Source: Hypericum androsaemum (Eukaryota; Streptophyta; Magnoliopsida; Malpighiales; Hypericaceae). Taken from it: DNA of 64,000 nt. Each line of letters begins with the position of its first letter. Positions within the stretch are counted from its first letter, which is position 1. The DNA is taken from contig OZ023192.1 of the NCBI GenBank assembly GCA_963995505.1, forward strand, positions 526,001-590,000, in the 5' to 3' direction. The notes under the pieces were generated by a model, which saw only the letters and a program-made list of their open reading frames with translations, searched no databases and was not told the origin of the DNA. A program made the position numbers and the translations under genes. Shown piece by piece: positions 1 to 11,345 of the stretch.

Positions 1-32
1 ACTTAAAGACATCTTGAAAGAATAGAACCTCA

Positions 33-290
33 AAGCTTGATTAAGTTGCGATCTGCCTCCTTTTTGCTTGGAGTTTTAGCTGAGGCGCTACTAGCTCGGA
101 ATTTTTGTTTACAATTATCGACACAAGTGACTTTCTATCTTCTTCAAAAAATAAAGGAACCTGGAAGCTTTTATGTTTTTTAGTTGTTTATGCATTTGAA
201 TTCTCGAAGTTTGATTAAGTTGTGGTCCGCCCCATTTTATGTCTTTTTAGCTGTTCATATTTATCGATACAAGTGACTTTTTATCTTGTA
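33..290. repeat. Imperfect direct repeat, two units
   Basis: Two related blocks follow each other, at about 33-150 and 205-290. Both open with an aagyttgattaagttg-like string, pass through a ttagctg segment, and end in atcgayacaagtgacttt. The second copy is shorter. No coding sequence is visible. This looks like an old local duplication inside non-coding DNA. Confidence 0.5.
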
Positions 291-299
291 TTTAATTCA

Positions 300-1010
300 A
301 GGGTCAGACTCTTGCGGACCCTACGGGCCCTGAGGGTAAGGGTATGGGTCTAATAATAAAATTTTTCGAGAGTCGATGATAGGGTACAGGTCCAACTGCC
401 AATTGCCATCCCCAGGTAGGGTAGGGTATATGTCTGACCCTACCCATATCCTAGTCTGGAAGGCAGGATCCATATGACCTAGATCCTTACCCTCTTTTTT
501 AATGGTGGATCCAGATGCTTACCCTTATCCTCTTTAAAAATAAGGATTTGGACAGGATCTGGGTCCCAAAAAACCGGGCAGGATCAGGGCGATCCACAAA
601 TCCGTATTTTTTTTAAATATTTAATTTTAAAAAAATTAAATTATCTTTTGATAGTTTTCAAATAGCAATGAGACATTTTTATTCATTAAAGAAATCTATA
701 CAAAAAAAACTAGACAAACAAATTAAAAAAATTGAATCCAAGAAAGTTAAAATTGAGAATTTGGTATTATGTCTAACAATTAATATACATATATATTATT
801 TTAATATTAATTTAAAAAATTTAGGTAGGATCAGGGCAGGATCCTATAGATCCATATACATGTCTTTATCCGTTTAAAATATCATAATCTGAGTAGGATC
901 AGGATCTAGACCCGATCAAAGTCAATAGGTCTGGATCAAAGTAAACTCTCAGGATAACGGTATAATTGCCATCTCTAACCCTATCCTACCCTACCCGTCA
1001 CATCCCTATT
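300..1010. repeat. Degenerate GGATC/GGGTAGGG-rich dispersed repeat
   Basis: The stretch is full of short related strings such as ggatcagggc, gggtagggta, acccta and gatctagaccc. A 69-codon frame inside it (668-877) is AT-rich, low in complexity and unlike any known protein. It reads as a decayed non-autonomous transposon or dispersed repeat. I could not find clean terminal inverted repeats or a target duplication, so the class is open. Confidence 0.4.
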
Positions 1011-1351
1011 TTTGAATGACCATCGTAATTTTGAAATTAGAAAATTTTGTCAATTCATATTGTCACTCGTAAACCAAGCATTTTGATCTGATGAAAAATT
1101 TTGAATTCGAATCATTAAAAACATAACAATATTAAATACTTTGTTTGATCACTTTTCTAAAGTGCAAGTCCAACCCTAATTAAATCCAGATTAATGCACA
1201 GTGATACGAGTATGTCGGTATCGTGGTCAATCAGTCCCTAATCTGGTTGCGACACATCAGCTGCATCTGGCTTTTCAACTTCGGGTGGCCCCCGCCATAA
1301 ACAATCAAAGCCGAGTCATCTTCTCTAAAAGTTTATCCTCTTCACGCATCT

Positions 1352-1358
1352 CTATATA
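1352..1358 (+). promoter_or_regulatory. Probable TATA box of SDP1
   Basis: A tctatatagg string lies about 365 bases before the SDP1 start codon. It is followed by a pyrimidine-rich leader of repeated CTCC units (about 1423-1450). A good splice donor (gaaag/gtaag, gt at 1490-1491) then suggests an intron in the 5' leader, ending at an AG before 1718. Transcription would start near 1385. Confidence 0.5.
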
Positions 1359-1717
1359 GGACAGGTGGCAATGACCCGCTCTCTTCCCTTCCCATTCTCC
1401 TACCTAACAAAACCCATTTCCCTCCTCCCTCCTCCCTCCTCCCTCCCTTCCTCGGGTTGGTTTCCTTGGAAATTCAAATTCATCGAAAGGTAAGAACTTC
1501 TTGCTTAAATTCCCACTTGGCCGCCCCTTGATTGATCCAGGCGGGTAGTAGCCAACTGGGTACCTTTCTTTTTATTGGAAACAGTTGTAGATCACTGGGA
1601 TTGGAGGGTCCTTTGTGGGGTTTTTTTTTATATTATTAGTTCTGATTCGAGCCAAACCCAGTTTAGTTAGCTCTTGGATTAGATTCTGTCTTAACTGCGG
1701 AGAGTGGAGGGGAAGTT

Positions 1718-4706
1718 ATGGATATAAGTAACGAGGCCAGCGTGGAGCCTTTTCGGATTGGTCCTTCAACGATCATTGGACGGACCATTGCGTTTAGGGT
1801 CTTGTTCTGTAAGTCGTTCTCGCACTTGGTGCGTCGGACGCTTCGGTTGTTGTTGAGTTATGCTGGCAGGATCCGGGGCTCCCTGGCCTCCGTGTTGTCG
1901 TGGTTGCACCCGAGGAACCCGCAAGGTATACTGGCTATGGTCACGATCATTGCCTTTATGTTGAAGCGGTACACCAATGTGAAAGTGAGGGCCGAGATGG
2001 CGTATAGGAGGAAGTTTTGGAGGAATATGATGAGAACCGCGTTGACTTATGAGGAGTGGGCTCATGCTGCTAAGATGCTTGAGAAAGAGACCCCCAGGTT
2101 GAATGAGGGTGATCTTTATGATGTGGAGCTTGTGAGGAACAAGCTTCAAGAGCTACGCCAGAGACGGCAGGAGGGTTCGTTGAGGGACATTATCTTCTGC
2201 ATGAGGGCCGATCTCATTAGAAATCTTGGTAATATGTGCAATTCGGAGCTTCACAAGGGTCGGCTTCAAGTGCCAAAGCTGATAAAAGAGCACATTGATG
2301 AGGTTTCCATGCAGCTGAGGATGGTTTGTGATTGGGATTCTGCGGAGCTCTCATTGGAAGAGAAGCTCGCGTTCATGCATGAAACACGGCATGCATTTGG
2401 GAGGACTGCATTACTCTTGAGTGGAGGTGCTTCCCTTGGTTCTTTTCATGTGGGTGTGGTAAAAACATTGGTAGAGCATAAGCTTTTGCCTCGTATAATT
2501 GCTGGTTCCAGTGTTGGCTCCATTATGTGTGCCATTGTTGCCACGAGGTCTTGGCCAGAGCTGCAGAGTTTTTTTGAAGATTCATGGCACTCATTGCGCT
2601 TTTTTGATCAGATGGGTGGCCTTTTCACAGTAATGAAGAGGGTTCTGTCTCAAGGTGCGGTTCACGATATCCGGCATTTGCAATGGATGTTGAGGCATCT
2701 TACTAGTAACCTTACATTTCAAGAGGCCTATGACATGACTGGCCGAATTCTTGGTATTACAGTTTGTTCTCCCAGGAAACATGAACCTCCGAGATGCCTT
2801 AATTACCTTACATCACCTCATGTTGTCATATGGAGTGCGGTCACAGCGTCTTGTGCATTTCCTGGTCTTTTTGAAGCCCAAGAATTGATGGCTAAGGACA
2901 GAAGTGGAGAAATTGTTCCATATCATCCACCATTCAATTTGGATCCCGAAAAAGGTTCAAGCACCTCGCGACGATGGAGAGATGGTAGCTTGGAAGTTGA
3001 TCTACCAATGATGCAGTTGAAGGAATTGTTCAATGTTAATCATTTCATTGTGAGCCAGGCGAATCCTCATATTGCACCTCTGCTGAGAATGAAAGACCTA
3101 ATCAGAGCTTATGGGGGAAACTTTGCTGCCAAGGTGTGCATCAGTTGTCTCGAGTCTCCATTTTCTTGTTTCAATAATGCGCAGATCACTTAGCTGCAGT
3201 GTGCTGATCATTGCACAAAACTTGTATTGTTTATTTGTCACAATTTTTATTGGTATCTTTTTTTCTGAGCTGTAAATTGTGATAAAGATGCATTTGCTTA
3301 TTCTTGTAGCTTGCTCACTTAGTCGAGATGGAGGTCAAACACAGATGCAGCCAGGTGCTGGAACTTGGGTTTCCTCTTGGGGGACTGGCCAAGCTTTTTG
3401 CTCAAGATTGGGAAGGAGATGTAACTGTCGTCATGCCTGCCACTCTTGCTCAGGTAAAGGCAGTTGCCTAGTCGCATGATCGATTCATAGAATATTGAAA
3501 TAGTGCATGATGCTCTGGAACATTATTTTAAGAATGTCAGAATTTGACCGGTTGATGTCTTGCGTAAGATCTGCTTTAGAATGTTGCCAGTCTAAATAAC
3601 TTCGAATGATATGTTTTCAGTGTTCAGGATTAATACTCTCTTGCTAAGTGGCTAACTGGCTTTTCTGAACCCTTTTTTGTTTCCAACTCCAGTACTCGAA
3701 AATTATACAAAATCCATCGCACGGGGAGCTTCAAAAAGCCGCTAACCAGGGGAGAAGGTGTACATGGGAAAAGCTTTCGGCCATAAAAGCTAACTGTGGC
3801 ATTGAGCTTGCTCTTGATGAGTGTGTTGCAGTTTTGAACCACATGCGCAGACTCAAAAGAAGTGCCGAAAAAGCTGCTGCTGCTGCTTCTCATGGTCTCG
3901 CCGCGACAGTCCCCACCACTCTCAGATTCAGTGCGTCCAAAAGAATCCCTTCTTGGAACTGCATTGCTCGAGAGAACTCCACAGGTTCACTGGAAGATTA
4001 TATACTCACAGATGTTGCTTCCACCTTCCAGCAAGGAGTAGGTGGACCCGGCGTAGGATCATTTGCTGGCAGAAATGCCAGGAACCACCGGAATCCACAT
4101 GATGGGAGTGATAGTGAATCTGAGAATTCAGACTTGAATTCCTGGACAAGATCTGGTGGGCCCTTGATGAGGACTACGTCTGCAAATAAGTTTATCGACT
4201 TTGTACGAAACCTGGAAGTGGATACTGACATAACGAAAGGCGGGTATACGACTCATCCCAGTTCTCCTGGAGCACAGATGGGAGGCAGGTGGGATCTGTA
4301 CAATCAGAGTCCCAGAGTAAGAACCCCTAGTTCCGAATGTGAATCTGATCTGAGAGAATTCGGGAACAGAACATCTATAAATGGCTCTAGCATTACGGTT
4401 ACTGAAGGCGATCTCTTGCAACCGGAAAGGATCAACAATGGTTTTGTGTTGAATGTTGTGAGAAGAGAAGATTTGGCACTTCCCGGGCGAACCTATGATG
4501 TAGGAAGTTACAGCAACGAGGTTCAAGAATGTGTTCAGGTTGATTCCCCAGAAAAGGATGCCGATGCTAGCTCCGGTTCTGAGTATGATCATGACGACGA
4601 TGTTGATGATGTGGATACAACAAACCATACACACAAAGCGCATACTTCCATGGACGACGATTCCTCGACACATGGCAGTATGACGACGGCATTGCTTGAC
4701 GGATAA
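1718..4706 (+). CDS. SDP1: SDP1 triacylglycerol lipase (patatin-like, oil-body lipase)
   Basis: Three coding exons are visible: 1718-3133, 3310-3453 and 3693-4706, all with GT-AG borders in phase 0, giving 857 residues. Arabidopsis SDP1 is of similar length (about 825). The N-terminal region, with the HPRNPQG and [16 protein letters not shown] segments, is typical of the SDP1 type. The patatin domain has the glycine-rich oxyanion stretch [10 protein letters not shown] near residue 235, the nucleophile motif GSSVG (Ser265) and the catalytic Asp in DGS (Asp422). The C-terminus after exon 2 is Ser-rich and then strongly acidic. In the family the enzyme sits on oil bodies and starts triacylglycerol breakdown at germination. 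The start is fixed by the [12 protein letters not shown] opening, shared by the family. No defect is seen. Confidence 0.96.
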
Positions 4707-5067
4707 TTTTGATCGACCTTCTCGTGCTCGGAGGTCGGTTGGACCTGATGCTAGCTTAGCTGCAACTGTGATCACCATATGATCGTAGGCAGAAGTTGTA
4801 GATACACACTGTTACTGTATATATTCTGTAATAACATGGTCAGGTCAGTGATTCATTCATCTGTAACCCTCTTGTTGTGCAATTATTTAAGAGGTTGCAA
4901 CATAATAATTTGATGAATGAAAAACCGTTATACACTTCTATTCTGTTTCCTTACTACACTTATTTTAGAGTCAACCAGTTGCAAAATAATTATTTGAAAA
5001 AAATGAAAAATACGCATATTCTCTCTGTGCGAAGATGGTTCTACCTTTAGAATGAAACTTTATATCA
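4707..5067. other. SDP1 3' region and spacer
   Basis: This is the untranslated tail of SDP1. An AT-rich run near 4880-4925 contains aataatttg and gaatgaa strings that could act as polyadenylation signals. The rest is AT-rich with no gene seen. Confidence 0.4.
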
Positions 5068-5680
5068 TTAACAACCAAAAGGAATTCTTCGTCGGAACAA
5101 CCAAGAAGAGTTTGTCCAACTGACTAATAACTTCAACGATAAATCGAGTTCAAATCTTACAAATAAGAAAGTCGTCAATAAGTTTATACCTAACGACTTT
5201 CGATTATCACGCTTTACAACAAAACTTCCAAAATGATAAATATCCAATCCTCCATTCCTCAAAGTGGTCGGGTTATTGTTGCTTCCCAGGTCAAGCTCCC
5301 TGTAGTTGAAGTAGGCAGCTCTAGGGTGCTTGTAGAGCATCCTAATCCAAGCCAAGTGCTTGTTAGTCTCTTCTTCCAAGTCCCAAGTCGCAATGTATTG
5401 GATTCCGTACAGATTCCCACTCCTGTGTGGGATTGGGATCTCAGGTGTCAAAAATCTAACCCATCATATCATGCCTCCACTGGGAGACATGAGCAGGATT
5501 GATGTCTCTTCCTGGACAAGCCTCTCGAACATCCCTTTCAGGACAGTTGCTGAAATGGGTTCATTTACATAGTCCAGTTTTTCCTTGAAAAAGCCTCTGA
5601 AGGCGGCCGTCCTGTTAAGCAGAGCCTCACAGGTTCCCGTCCACAGGGAGGTCTGCGAAATACTAGAAAACAACCATCAG
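5068..5680 (-). pseudogene. BBE-like oxidoreductase fragment, C-terminal part, broken
   Basis: On the minus strand a BBE-like C-terminal half can be read in pieces. ALLNRTAAF, FFKEKLDYVNEP and MSPSGGM run into an in-frame TGA just after the GGM segment, then continue as IPIPHRSGNLYGIQYIATW and YFNYRELDLGSNN. The region before the FNYRE motif is shortened. The final VDP-NFF-EQSIP segment is only faintly recognisable. No N-terminal FAD-binding half is present. This is a relic of the same family as the 15-42 kb array, about 10 kb outside it, separated by the PPR gene and transposons. Confidence 0.8.
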
Positions 5681-5878
5681 TATCTTCAACTTTCCATGCT
5701 TGCAAATCAAGCTCCCAGACATATGGCCACTTCATATCATGGTAGAAATGAGGTTTTGCCATGTTAAGAGAAGTATCTTCAAGAATGCCACTATAATCAA
5801 AATGGAACCGAATAGCAGTTGAAACCGACACCACATTTAGGGACCATCTATTTTGCTGCATGGATGAAATGAGGTCGT

Positions 5879-7750
5879 CTAGTCACGAGCGCTCTTAATC
5901 CAATCTTGAACATCTTTAGCATCAATGCTTGAAACTAACTCGAGCACCATTCCTGCGGTTGACAAGTCTGCAGCAAAACCCCGTGCAGTCATTTCATCGA
6001 TAAGCTCCATGGCTCTTGAATATTTGTTGTGGCATAGAAAGCTCTGAATTAGGACATTATACGAGCAGCCATCAGGTGACAGACCAACGCTCTCCATCTT
6101 CCTGAACAACCAGTATGCTTCATCCAGCATTCCTCTTTTACCAAGTCCATTGAACATAATAGTATATGTCCTAACATCGTGAGACAACCCTTTACGAAGA
6201 AAGATACTGCAAAAGAGTCCTTTTGCAATTTTGATCATTCCAAAGTTGCACAGACCATGCATAAGAACATTGTAAATTTTAATATCATAACTCAAACCAG
6301 TCTCCTTTATTTCTTTGAACAATGTCAACGCAAAAGCAAGTGGAGAATGTTTGAAAATGCCTTCCAAGAGCACTAAGAGAGTAACACAGTTAGGATTCGG
6401 CCCTGATTCTTGCATCGCTTTAAAATGTATCAATGCATCCGCTATTCTCCCAATGCGGCAGAATCCACCAATGATGATGTTGTATGTAACAACATTGGGT
6501 TTCAGGCCCTTGAGACTTATTTCTTCAAATACCTTCATGGCCTCATCTATTTTTCTCTCATTGCAATATCCATTGATCAGAGAATTGTATGTAATAATAC
6601 CAGGCGCACAATCTTTTGAAGTCATCAGCTTTAGCACCTGTAGTGCGTCATCAATTTGACCCACTGAACAATATCCATCAATTAGTGTACTGAAAGTGAC
6701 TACATTAGGCAACGCATCATTATGAACCATGGTGTCGAAAACACTACGAGCCTCTGAGACCTTGCCTTCTTTGCACAAACCACCAACAATTACAGTGTAG
6801 GTGAGAACATTGGGATAGATGCGATGTGAAACCATTTCATTTAAGATCCTTCTAGCTCCCTTCCAATTCCCCAAGTCACAGAAACAACCAATGAGGGAAC
6901 TATAAGTGTAAACATTAGGCGAAACCCCTCTACCTTTCATTTCAGATAGAAGCTCAGTTGCATCGGTTGCTCGCATGGTTTTACATAGGCCATCGATGAC
7001 AATGCTATAAGCTCTAACGTTAGGTGTACAGCCGCGTTCTGCCATTCTCCGCAGCAAAATCATAGCCATATCGACCCTTCCCATTTTGCATAGAGCATTC
7101 ATGATGGTATTGTAGCTAACCACACCAGGTTGACAGCCCTTCTTCGACATCTCGTCAAAGAGCTCAACAGCATCATCAAAACGCCCGTTAACACAGAGCC
7201 CATTCATTACAGTATTGTACGTCACCATGTCAGGCTCGTAACCTAATCCTCTCATCCTATCCAGCAACCTAACAGCCATCTCCATGTCACCATTCCTACA
7301 CAACCCTTTCAATACCGTGTTGTACGTAACTACGTTAGTCTCGTACCCTCTCTCGGTCATTTCATCAAACAGCTTAAGCGCGCCGCCCACGTCACCCGCC
7401 AAGATAAGCCCGTCGATGAGGGAGCTGAAAGTAACAACGTTGGGGAGGCAACCAAACTTGAAAAACTGACCCAGGACGGAGAACCCGTACCCGACCCCGC
7501 CGGGAGAGCGGGAGAGGGAATGGAGAAGGATGGTGAGGGTGTAGGAATTCGGCTTGAGGCCCGTGAAGCGGAGCCTTCTGGAGAGGGAGACGACGGCGGA
7601 GTGGCGGTTGAGCTTGGCGACGGCGGAGAGGAGTTGGTTGAAGAGGAGGGTAGGTGGGAGGGGCCGGGCACTGACCAGCTGGTCGAACCGGGACATTGCC
7701 TCCTTGAGATTAGTGAACTCCATCGTTGGTTTCTTTCTCAACTTGTGCAT
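5879..7750 (-). CDS. P-class pentatricopeptide repeat protein, restorer-of-fertility-like
   Basis: One uninterrupted exon encodes 623 residues made almost wholly of tandem 35-residue PPR motifs. About 16 are visible, recognisable by repeats of VTYNTxxxGxC and the PNVVTY joints. The N-terminal motif (FDQLVSARPLPPTLLFNQLL, then a VVSL and LKPNSYTLTILL series) is the signature opening of the RFL subgroup. The family binds organelle RNA in a sequence-specific way, and RFL members often act on mitochondrial transcripts. No DYW or E domain is present, so an editing role is unlikely. Only about 16 residues precede the first repeat and an in-frame stop lies just upstream (7769-7771), so a clear organelle presequence is missing. 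An unseen upstream exon is possible. Confidence 0.9.
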   Translation of the reverse strand: MHKLRKKPTMEFTNLKEAMSRFDQLVSARPLPPTLLFNQLLSAVAKLNRHSAVVSLSRRLRFTGLKPNSYTLTILLHSLSRSPGGVGYGFSVLGQFFKFGCLPNVVTFSSLIDGLILAGDVGGALKLFDEMTERGYETNVVTYNTVLKGLCRNGDMEMAVRLLDRMRGLGYEPDMVTYNTVMNGLCVNGRFDDAVELFDEMSKKGCQPGVVSYNTIMNALCKMGRVDMAMILLRRMAERGCTPNVRAYSIVIDGLCKTMRATDATELLSEMKGRGVSPNVYTYSSLIGCFCDLGNWKGARRILNEMVSHRIYPNVLTYTVIVGGLCKEGKVSEARSVFDTMVHNDALPNVVTFSTLIDGYCSVGQIDDALQVLKLMTSKDCAPGIITYNSLINGYCNERKIDEAMKVFEEISLKGLKPNVVTYNIIIGGFCRIGRIADALIHFKAMQESGPNPNCVTLLVLLEGIFKHSPLAFALTLFKEIKETGLSYDIKIYNVLMHGLCNFGMIKIAKGLFCSIFLRKGLSHDVRTYTIMFNGLGKRGMLDEAYWLFRKMESVGLSPDGCSYNVLIQSFLCHNKYSRAMELIDEMTARGFAADLSTAGMVLELVSSIDAKDVQDWIKSARD

Positions 7751-8236
7751 ATTGGAAGGAGAAATTAATTATTTCCCTTCTCAAAAAGAAAAAAGTCAAA
7801 AAACAACAAGAGAAATTATTTCACCTTTTTTGCAAAAGAATTAGGACGAATGCAGAGATTTGGGGTTGAAGCATAAGGGAAAGCCGGGCCGGGCCTTGCA
7901 TGAAACAGGCCCATCAAGTCTTCCGGTTAATTTTAGGAAAAAAGGACAAATTGATCGGAGGAATGGTGCTCCACCCTCCACCTACCCCGTCCTTGCATGG
8001 AAAGGACACTGGAACTAGTCCAATCTACCCCGTCCTTCCACCCTCCGCCTTCCACCTCCACAACCCACCTTCCCCTGTCCAAATCCGGAGGTTCAATTGC
8101 TAACGGACTCCTCCCTTTCGTTGATTATGCTTATGTTTAGTGTATTGTGTTTAATTAGATGTTTAGTTATGTTTGTGTTTGCTGCTTTGTTAGTTTTGCT
8201 GTACTTGGTTCTTGTGGTGGGTGTCTATATGCACTC
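7751..8236. other. Spacer upstream of the PPR gene
   Basis: This stretch would hold the PPR promoter and 5' leader. It has A-rich runs near 7785-7840 and a CCACCC/CCTCC-rich patch at 7970-8075. No gene, RNA or clear TATA box could be assigned. Confidence 0.3.
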
Positions 8237-8525
8237 TGTTATGAATTCAGCAACTAAGATAACAAAACGTGCAAAGAATACGACACAAGAGATAACGTGG
8301 TTCGGCTTAGTGCCTACGTCCACAGTGAGAAATAAGAATTTTTATTGATGGATCTGAGTCACAAAGCTATGCAAAACTTTAGGGTAACATGTTTTTATAT
8401 AGAGGCAAACCCTTGTACATCAAGTAAGCTATCTATGTCAAATTAGGAGTCCAAAACCTAGCCCGAATAGAATAGGAAACAAGCCCACAAATCGTTTCCT
8501 CTTTAATTTCTCAACATCTCTAACA
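8237..8525 (-). repeat. 3' LTR of the copia element
   Basis: The repeat opens with tgttatgaattcag and closes with catctctaaca, giving the TGTTA/TAACA inverted ends of an LTR. It differs from its partner at roughly two dozen positions by eye, so the insertion is not recent. Confidence 0.9.
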
Positions 8526-8731
8526 ATCTCTACCTTGGCGAGAAATCATCCTGTGGACGAATCATGAAACTCCATCCGAACTTCAACAAACTCCACCTTG
8601 ATGAAATGCCGCCACATGAAGAACCATGAGAACTTGAGAAACCAAACCGACTCTACTAGCTTCACCTTAACCATAGATACACCGCCATCAATAATACCAT
8701 CTCAACTTTCTCACCACCTTTTTCTGTTCAA

Positions 8732-9589
8732 TCACATGGAATCAACCCTCAAGCTCGAGCTTCCGAGCTTGCTTGGTCTATTCTCTCCAATCTCCATTGA
8801 ACCCCAACTAGCAAGTCCACCTGCTGAAGCAACCTTGCGACCAATAGACGCGTCCTCTATTTTTCGGTCAGCCCCATGCTCCAGAATCTCGAACTGCTTC
8901 TCCGCTGGACCTTCTTGCCTCATACCAATGCTACATGCCATAGCATACAAAGGGCAACCTTTTGTTCCACCAAGTAGAACCCTCGACATGCCACGAACTC
9001 CACCGTTCGGCCTTGAGTAAGATACCCGATTCCACCATGGTGCTACCAACGGCTTTGCATTCACAATGCAAAACCTACCCAACACCTTTGACGTGCACGT
9101 CTCTTTAGACAACCATAGCGGAAACTTGCTAACTTTGTCTCCGCGAATCCCAACTCCACTCAAACCATTCATGTCAAGCTTTCGCTCCAACACACAAGAG
9201 CTTTTCTCCCCTCTATCGGAACCCAACGATGTGACTCCACCTATAACCGTATTTTCTACTAACCTGTTGGTGTTCCTAGCATTCTTTTGACCCTTCATCA
9301 CCACCACAGCATCCTTCTCCACCTCCATTAGCCCGCCTACAATATTATAGTTGCACCCACTATAATCCAAGGCTCCTAACGAGATCAAATTCCTCTCCAA
9401 CTTCGAAACATGCCTAACCCCACACAATTTTCTCTCAACACCATCCCACATCTTGATTTGGATATCACATATGCTAGCAATTCTGCAAGTAGAACCATCA
9501 CCCATAGTCACCATACCTGAATCAACAAACTTGTAGGTGTCGAACCACCCTCTCTTGGGCGTCATGTAGAAAGAGCAAGCGCTATCCAA
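8732..9589 (-). pseudogene. copia pol remnant: protease region joined to unrelated sequence
   Basis: The first residues (DSACSFYMTPKRGWFDTYK, then VTMGDGSTC and VRHVSKLERNLISLGALD) match the retropepsin region of copia polyproteins, where the usual active-site DSG or DSA triad opens the domain. After about residue 100 the resemblance to integrase is lost and the frame runs on to 285 residues without a recognisable domain. This reflects a large internal deletion, not a working protein. A TAG stop separates this frame from the zinc knuckle upstream. Confidence 0.75.
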
Positions 9590-10426
9590 AATCTAGGAAT
9601 CAGAATGCTTTGGACTTGACAAAACAGAAAGAAGATCACCATCTGACCCGTCCAAATATGAGGCCATATTTACGGAATCTGATCCTTTTTCCTCGCAATC
9701 CCAAGTTCTTTTTGGGCAATCCTTCATCACGTGCCCTTTTTCTCCGCACTCGAAGCAATTTCTCTTGAACCTCCTTGATCACAACTTGGATCCCTTCCCG
9801 TCTTTTGCCCCACTACGATCACCATAGCTACCCCTCACAACCAGCACTTCCGCTTGTTCATCGCCAATTTTTCTTCTTAGATGAAACCATAGCAGAGCAC
9901 TTGTGATATCTTCCAACACCAGGGAATCCTTCCCCCAAGTTAGAGTTGTAACCAAATTTTCATAGGAGCCAGGTAAAGAATTCAGCAGCAACAATGCCTT
10001 GTCTTCTTCCTCGAACTTCACATCAACCTTTCTCAAGTCGCTCACAAGTTGACTGAAACCATTAATGGGTTGGCTCAAATCCGAGCCCTCTTTCATCTTG
10101 AGCCTGTACAATCTTTGCTTAAGATAAAGCTTGTTCGACAAAGACTTAGACATATACCTTACCTCCAATTTCTTCCATACCTCAGCTGGTGACTCCTCAT
10201 CCATGACGTGATACATCATATCATCCGCCAAACACAAGCGAATTATCGCTACCGCCTTGGCCCCTATCTCCTTCCACTCTTGCTCCTCCATCTTCTCGGG
10301 CTTCTTCTCCGAGAGCGCGATGACCATCCCTTGTTGCACGAGGAGATCCTTGACACGCCTTTGCCATAACTCAAAATTCGAAGAACCATCGAACTTCACA
10401 AGAGCAAACTTCGCGCCGTCCGTCAT
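9590..10426 (-). pseudogene. copia gag (UBN2 domain) with zinc knuckle, interrupted
   Basis: The 215-residue open frame (9779-10426) has the classic copia Gag start, FDGSSNFELWQRRVKDLL, and helices of the UBN2 type (YMSKSLSNKLYLKQRLYRLKM). It stops at 9779, just before the nucleic-acid-binding knuckle CFECGEKGHVMKDC, which is readable in another frame at about 9710-9755. Frame break plus stop mean a full Gag cannot be made. Confidence 0.85.
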
Positions 10427-10453
10427 CCTCTAACCCAAGCTCTTGATACCAAT

Positions 10454-10741
10454 TGTTATGAATTCAGCAACCAAGAGAACAAAATGCGCAAAGAACACGA
10501 CACAAGAGATAACGTGGTTCGGCCTAGTGCCTACGTCTATGGTGAGAAAGGAGAATTTTTATTGATGGATCCGAGTCACAAAGCTATGCAAAACCTTAGG
10601 GTAACATGCCTTTATATAGAGGCAAACCCTTGTACATCACGTAACCTATCTAGGTCAAATTAGGAGTCCAAAACCTAGTCCGAATAGAATAGAAAATAAG
10701 CCCACAATTGTTTCCTCTTTAATTTCTCGACATCTCTAACA
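10454..10741 (-). repeat. 5' LTR of the copia element
   Basis: This is the partner of the LTR at 8237-8525 and has the same TGTTA and TAACA ends. On the minus strand it would contain the element's promoter. The primer-binding site lies directly inside it. Confidence 0.9.
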
Positions 10742-11345
10742 GACTTTGTCTTTATCTACCTACCATAACTCTATCCATTCAGCTGGAAAAAGGTTTGAGG
10801 CAAGGCGACCCCCTCTCGCCTTTCCTTTTTTTAATGGCGGCCGAAGGTTTGAGAGCTTTGATTCATAAATCAGATGCCTCGGGGTTGATTGAGGGAATTC
10901 ACGTTCCAAGGACTGACATCAAACTCAACATTTTACAGTTTGCGGATGACACACTTATTTTCTCTAACTTCTCTCGGTCCACCCTTCACAACCTTAAATT
11001 AATCTTGCTGATCTTTTAGCTCATTTCTGGACTTAAAGCAAATAGGGCTAAGACTTCAATTATACCCATCAATGTGGGAGAGGTTGAGGTGACTAATTTG
11101 GTTCATAATTGGGGTGCAGCTATGATCAACTCCTGATTAAGTATCTGGATCTTCCTTTAGGGCAGAATATGAGGCTAATTTCGGGGTGAACTCTGGTCTT
11201 GGATACAATTGATCGGAGGTTAAGTTGTTGGAAAGGTAACATCCTTTCTTTCGGGAGTCGGGTTACGTTAATCAAGTTCGTCTTGTCTTGCCTCCCTATC
11301 TACTCATATTTTATCTAATGCAAGATTACTAGGCCAACTACTTAA
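10742..11345 (+). pseudogene. LINE (non-LTR) reverse transcriptase fragment
   Basis: The frame reads GLRQGDPLSPFLF followed by LQFADDTLIF, the catalytic YADD-type box of L1-like reverse transcriptase. Further on, broken by stops, come LISGLKANRAKTS and DTIDRRLSCWKGNILSFGSR. Only this middle part is present, with no 5' ORF, endonuclease or 3' end. It begins directly at the copia LTR edge and ends at the Pack-MULE. Confidence 0.85.

Larger units (their letters stand above)
8237..10741 (-). mobile_element. Internally deleted Ty1/copia LTR retrotransposon
   Basis: Two direct LTRs of about 289 bases bound a 2.5-kb element read on the minus strand. Inside the upstream LTR edge is a primer-binding site resembling the initiator-Met tRNA complement (minus strand TTGGTATCAAGAGCTTGGG, about 10435-10453). 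A purine tract, CCAAGGTAGAGAT, lies next to the other LTR (8526-8540). A gag (UBN2 type), a CCHC zinc knuckle and a protease-like start are present. Integrase, reverse transcriptase and RNase H are gone; full copia elements are about 5 kb. Gag has a stop before the zinc knuckle. The flanking pentamers cactc and gactt match at only 3 of 5 positions, so no clean target duplication is seen. Confidence 0.9.

Noticed and set aside
668..877. 69-codon Lys/Ile-rich frame
   Set aside because: Composition is that of AT-rich non-coding repeat DNA.
4128..4778. 216-codon minus-strand frame
   Set aside because: Antisense to SDP1 exon 3, which is supported by homology and splicing.
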